From positions 1 to 5,888 of the forward strand of contig DATMZG010000112.1 in the NCBI GenBank assembly GCA_035560415.1: a DNA stretch of 5,888 nt. Direction: 5' to 3'. The notes below the pieces were generated by a model that saw only the letters and a list, made by a program, of their open reading frames with translations, was not told the origin of the DNA and did no database searches. The position numbers were made by a program, and so were the translations under genes. This stretch comes from DATMXT01 sp035560415. Its GTDB lineage: Bacteria; Bacillota; Clostridia; Oscillospirales; Feifaniaceae. Positions 4,822-5,888 of this stretch are shown piece by piece (position 1 is the stretch's first letter; each line of letters begins with the position of its first letter).

Positions 4822-5364
4822 CTACCGCACTCTGCCGCGCCGCAGCTTTTCGAGGCGCATTGCGCACAGGTGGCCCGCGTGGCCCATGGCGGCGCCGAGC
4901 AGGGCGCCGGCGAGGACGTCCGACGGGTAGTGGACGTAGAGGTAGAGCCTTGAAAAGGCGATGAGGACGGCGAGGACGAAGGCCGCGCGCCAGAGCAGAG
5001 GGCGGCGGCTCTTGTAGAGCGCCGCCGTCGCGGCGAAGGCCGCCGACGTGTGGCCGGACGGGAAGGCGTAGCCGCCGGGCGGCGGGATGAGGAGCCTCAC
5101 CGCGGTGTTCACTTCAAAGGGGCGGGGGCGGGCGACGAGCGGCTTTAGAATGAGGTCGCAGGCGGCGAGGCTGAAGACGAGTGCCAGCAGCAGCGCAGCG
5201 CCCGCCGGCCTCGTCTCGCGCATCATCAGAAGGACGGCGGCCAAAGCGAACCAGACAAGGCAGCCGCTGCCGAGGGCCGAGATAAACGGCATGACAAAGT
5301 CCGGCACTTCGCTGTGGAGGTGCGCCGCGATGAAGTCCAATATCGCAAAGTCAACTGTCGTCAT
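4822..5364 (-). CDS. PAP2-family membrane phosphatase
   Basis: A 180-residue integral membrane protein of the PAP2 (type 2 phosphatidic acid phosphatase) superfamily. Members remove phosphate from lipid phosphates such as phosphatidate, phosphatidylglycerol phosphate or undecaprenyl pyrophosphate. All three catalytic motifs are intact: K74-x6-R81-P82, P102-S-G-H105 and S138-R139-x5-H145-x3-D149. H105 and H145 are the expected catalytic histidines. About five or six hydrophobic segments flank them. It ends in a basic tail (RLEKLRRGRVR) expected in the cytoplasm. The ATG at 5364 fits the usual family N-terminus; an upstream in-frame GTG (5400) would add 12 residues inside a hairpin region. The ribosome site is weak (GAAAG). 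It follows the zinc-ribbon gene on the same strand after 84 bases and may share its transcript. Substrate is not determinable, and it has no clear link to the metal genes. Confidence 0.9.
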   Translation of the reverse strand: MTTVDFAILDFIAAHLHSEVPDFVMPFISALGSGCLVWFALAAVLLMMRETRPAGAALLLALVFSLAACDLILKPLVARPRPFEVNTAVRLLIPPPGGYAFPSGHTSAAFAATAALYKSRRPLLWRAAFVLAVLIAFSRLYLYVHYPSDVLAGALLGAAMGHAGHLCAMRLEKLRRGRVR

Positions 5365-5385
5365 ACACGCTTTCAAATGCGAAAG

Positions 5386-5415
5386 TCCGGCGCAAAGCAC
5401 ACGCCTTGCACCGGA
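5386..5415 (-). other. Stem-loop between the zinc-ribbon and PAP2 genes
   Basis: On the minus strand, TCCGGTGCAA pairs with TTGCGCCGGA over 10 bp, with one G-U wobble and a 10-nt loop. No U-tract follows, so it is probably not a terminator. It lies in the leader of the PAP2 gene and could be a processing or stability structure in a joint transcript. The wobble preserves pairing only in the RNA of this strand. Confidence 0.4.
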
Positions 5416-5427
5416 CGGTACGCAAGG

Positions 5428-5463
5428 AAAAAAGAGGGGGACGCCCGTTTAATTTAAGGGCGT
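5428..5463 (-). terminator. Possible weak terminator after the zinc-ribbon gene
   Basis: On the minus strand, ACGCCC (5458-5463) pairs with GGGCGT (5441-5446) across an 11-nt loop containing the TAA stop, then CCCCCTC and a run of T follow. The 6-bp stem is short and the T-run is not adjacent, so termination is probably partial and would leave the PAP2 gene partly cotranscribed. Confidence 0.35.
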
Positions 5464-5853
5464 GCCGCAGTTTTGGCAAAACTTGCCGTCGCCCGTCACC
5501 TCCTGCCCGCAGGCGGGGCAGTACCGCTTGCCGGTGACGGGGTTGGGGGCCGGGTTGGGCGAGGTGGTCTGCGGGCCCTCCGACTTGATTTGGGCGATGC
5601 GGGCGTTGAGGCTGTCGACCGCCTGCATCGTGAGCACGATTTTCTGGCAGAGGGCCGCCACCGGGCTGTCCGGGTTGTCTTTTTCGAGCGGGAAGACGAT
5701 TTTGCCGATTTCGGCGTAGTCGTCCTCAATGCGCTTTTCGGCGGCTGAGATCTCGTAGGTCAGTTTCGTGATTTCGGCGAGGTCCTTCGCCTTGTCGGCG
5801 GCCACTTCGGCCGCCCCGCCGAGCTTTTTGCCGAGTTCGTTAAAGAGCGACAT
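5449..5853 (-). CDS. Helical zinc-ribbon protein of unknown function
   Basis: A 134-residue soluble protein. Residues 1-92 are predicted helical and charged (LGKKLGGAAEVAADKAKDLAEITKL and a second helix-rich stretch to about 90), likely forming a coiled coil or helical hairpin. A Pro/Asn/Thr-rich linker (94-106) leads to a C-terminal zinc ribbon, CPAC (112-115) and CQNC (126-129), with ten residues between the pairs. This layout recurs in many uncharacterised Bacillota proteins annotated only as zinc-ribbon domain-containing. It has no signal peptide or membrane segment. AAAGGAG (5861-5867) sits 7 nt before ATG 5853, an excellent start. A Zn-binding protein near metal-uptake genes is suggestive, but zinc ribbons are common and usually structural, so I infer no role in metal control. 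Confidence 0.85.
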   Translation of the reverse strand: MSLFNELGKKLGGAAEVAADKAKDLAEITKLTYEISAAEKRIEDDYAEIGKIVFPLEKDNPDSPVAALCQKIVLTMQAVDSLNARIAQIKSEGPQTTSPNPAPNPVTGKRYCPACGQEVTGDGKFCQNCGTPLN

Positions 5854-5860
5854 GTGAATT

Positions 5861-5867
5861 CTCCTTT
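5861..5867 (-). promoter_or_regulatory. Ribosome binding site of the zinc-ribbon gene
   Basis: AAAGGAG on the minus strand, 7 nt before ATG 5853. The A/T-rich sequence beyond it (5868-5888) probably belongs to the promoter, but the window ends before a -35 could be judged. Confidence 0.8.
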
Positions 5868-5888
5868 ATTTAAATTCTGTTTAAAACT

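Overview
The window is GC-rich with strong AGGAGG-type ribosome binding sites. Its genes look like those of a high-GC Bacillota of class Clostridia, perhaps an Oscillospiraceae-like gut anaerobe. That placement is inferred from the FeoB and DtxR/MntR family style and from codon use; no rRNA or other phylogenetic marker is present. The locus is mainly a divalent-metal homeostasis cluster, plus two envelope or uncharacterised genes.

Layout from left to right. Bases 1-90 probably hold the last codons of a rightward gene, followed by a rho-independent terminator (91-120). A leftward ZIP/GufA-family metal transporter occupies 135-920. Its 282-base upstream region (921-1202) is unusually rich: two tandem sigma-A-type promoters, a clean 18-bp dyad over the distal start site, a second dyad over the proximal one, and the terminator of the gene upstream. 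Next come feoB (1203-3353) and feoA (3393-3632), a leftward ferrous-iron uptake operon. It is divergent from a rightward DtxR/MntR-family regulator (3765-4262). The shared feoA/regulator intergenic region carries a perfect 27-nt hairpin or dyad and a weaker dyad. This regulator converges with a second, leftward DtxR/MntR-family regulator (4394-4759), and the two are separated by a perfect 50-bp palindrome that is almost certainly a bidirectional terminator. Further right are a leftward PAP2-type membrane phosphatase (4822-5364) and a leftward helical zinc-ribbon protein (5449-5853).

How the parts fit. FeoAB imports Fe(II), and the ZIP protein probably imports Zn(II), Mn(II) or Fe(II). Two metal-sensing repressors lie in the same cluster. 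The first keeps all six ligands of the MntR-type site; the second has a DtxR-like cysteine at one of those positions. They may therefore sense different metals. A 15-nt motif with one mismatch lies just downstream of the -10 of both the ZIP gene and the first regulator, which suggests shared control. None of this has been tested. I see no mobile element, CRISPR array, tRNA or rRNA. The window does not obviously contain a new biological system: the novelty, if any, is in the regulatory DNA.
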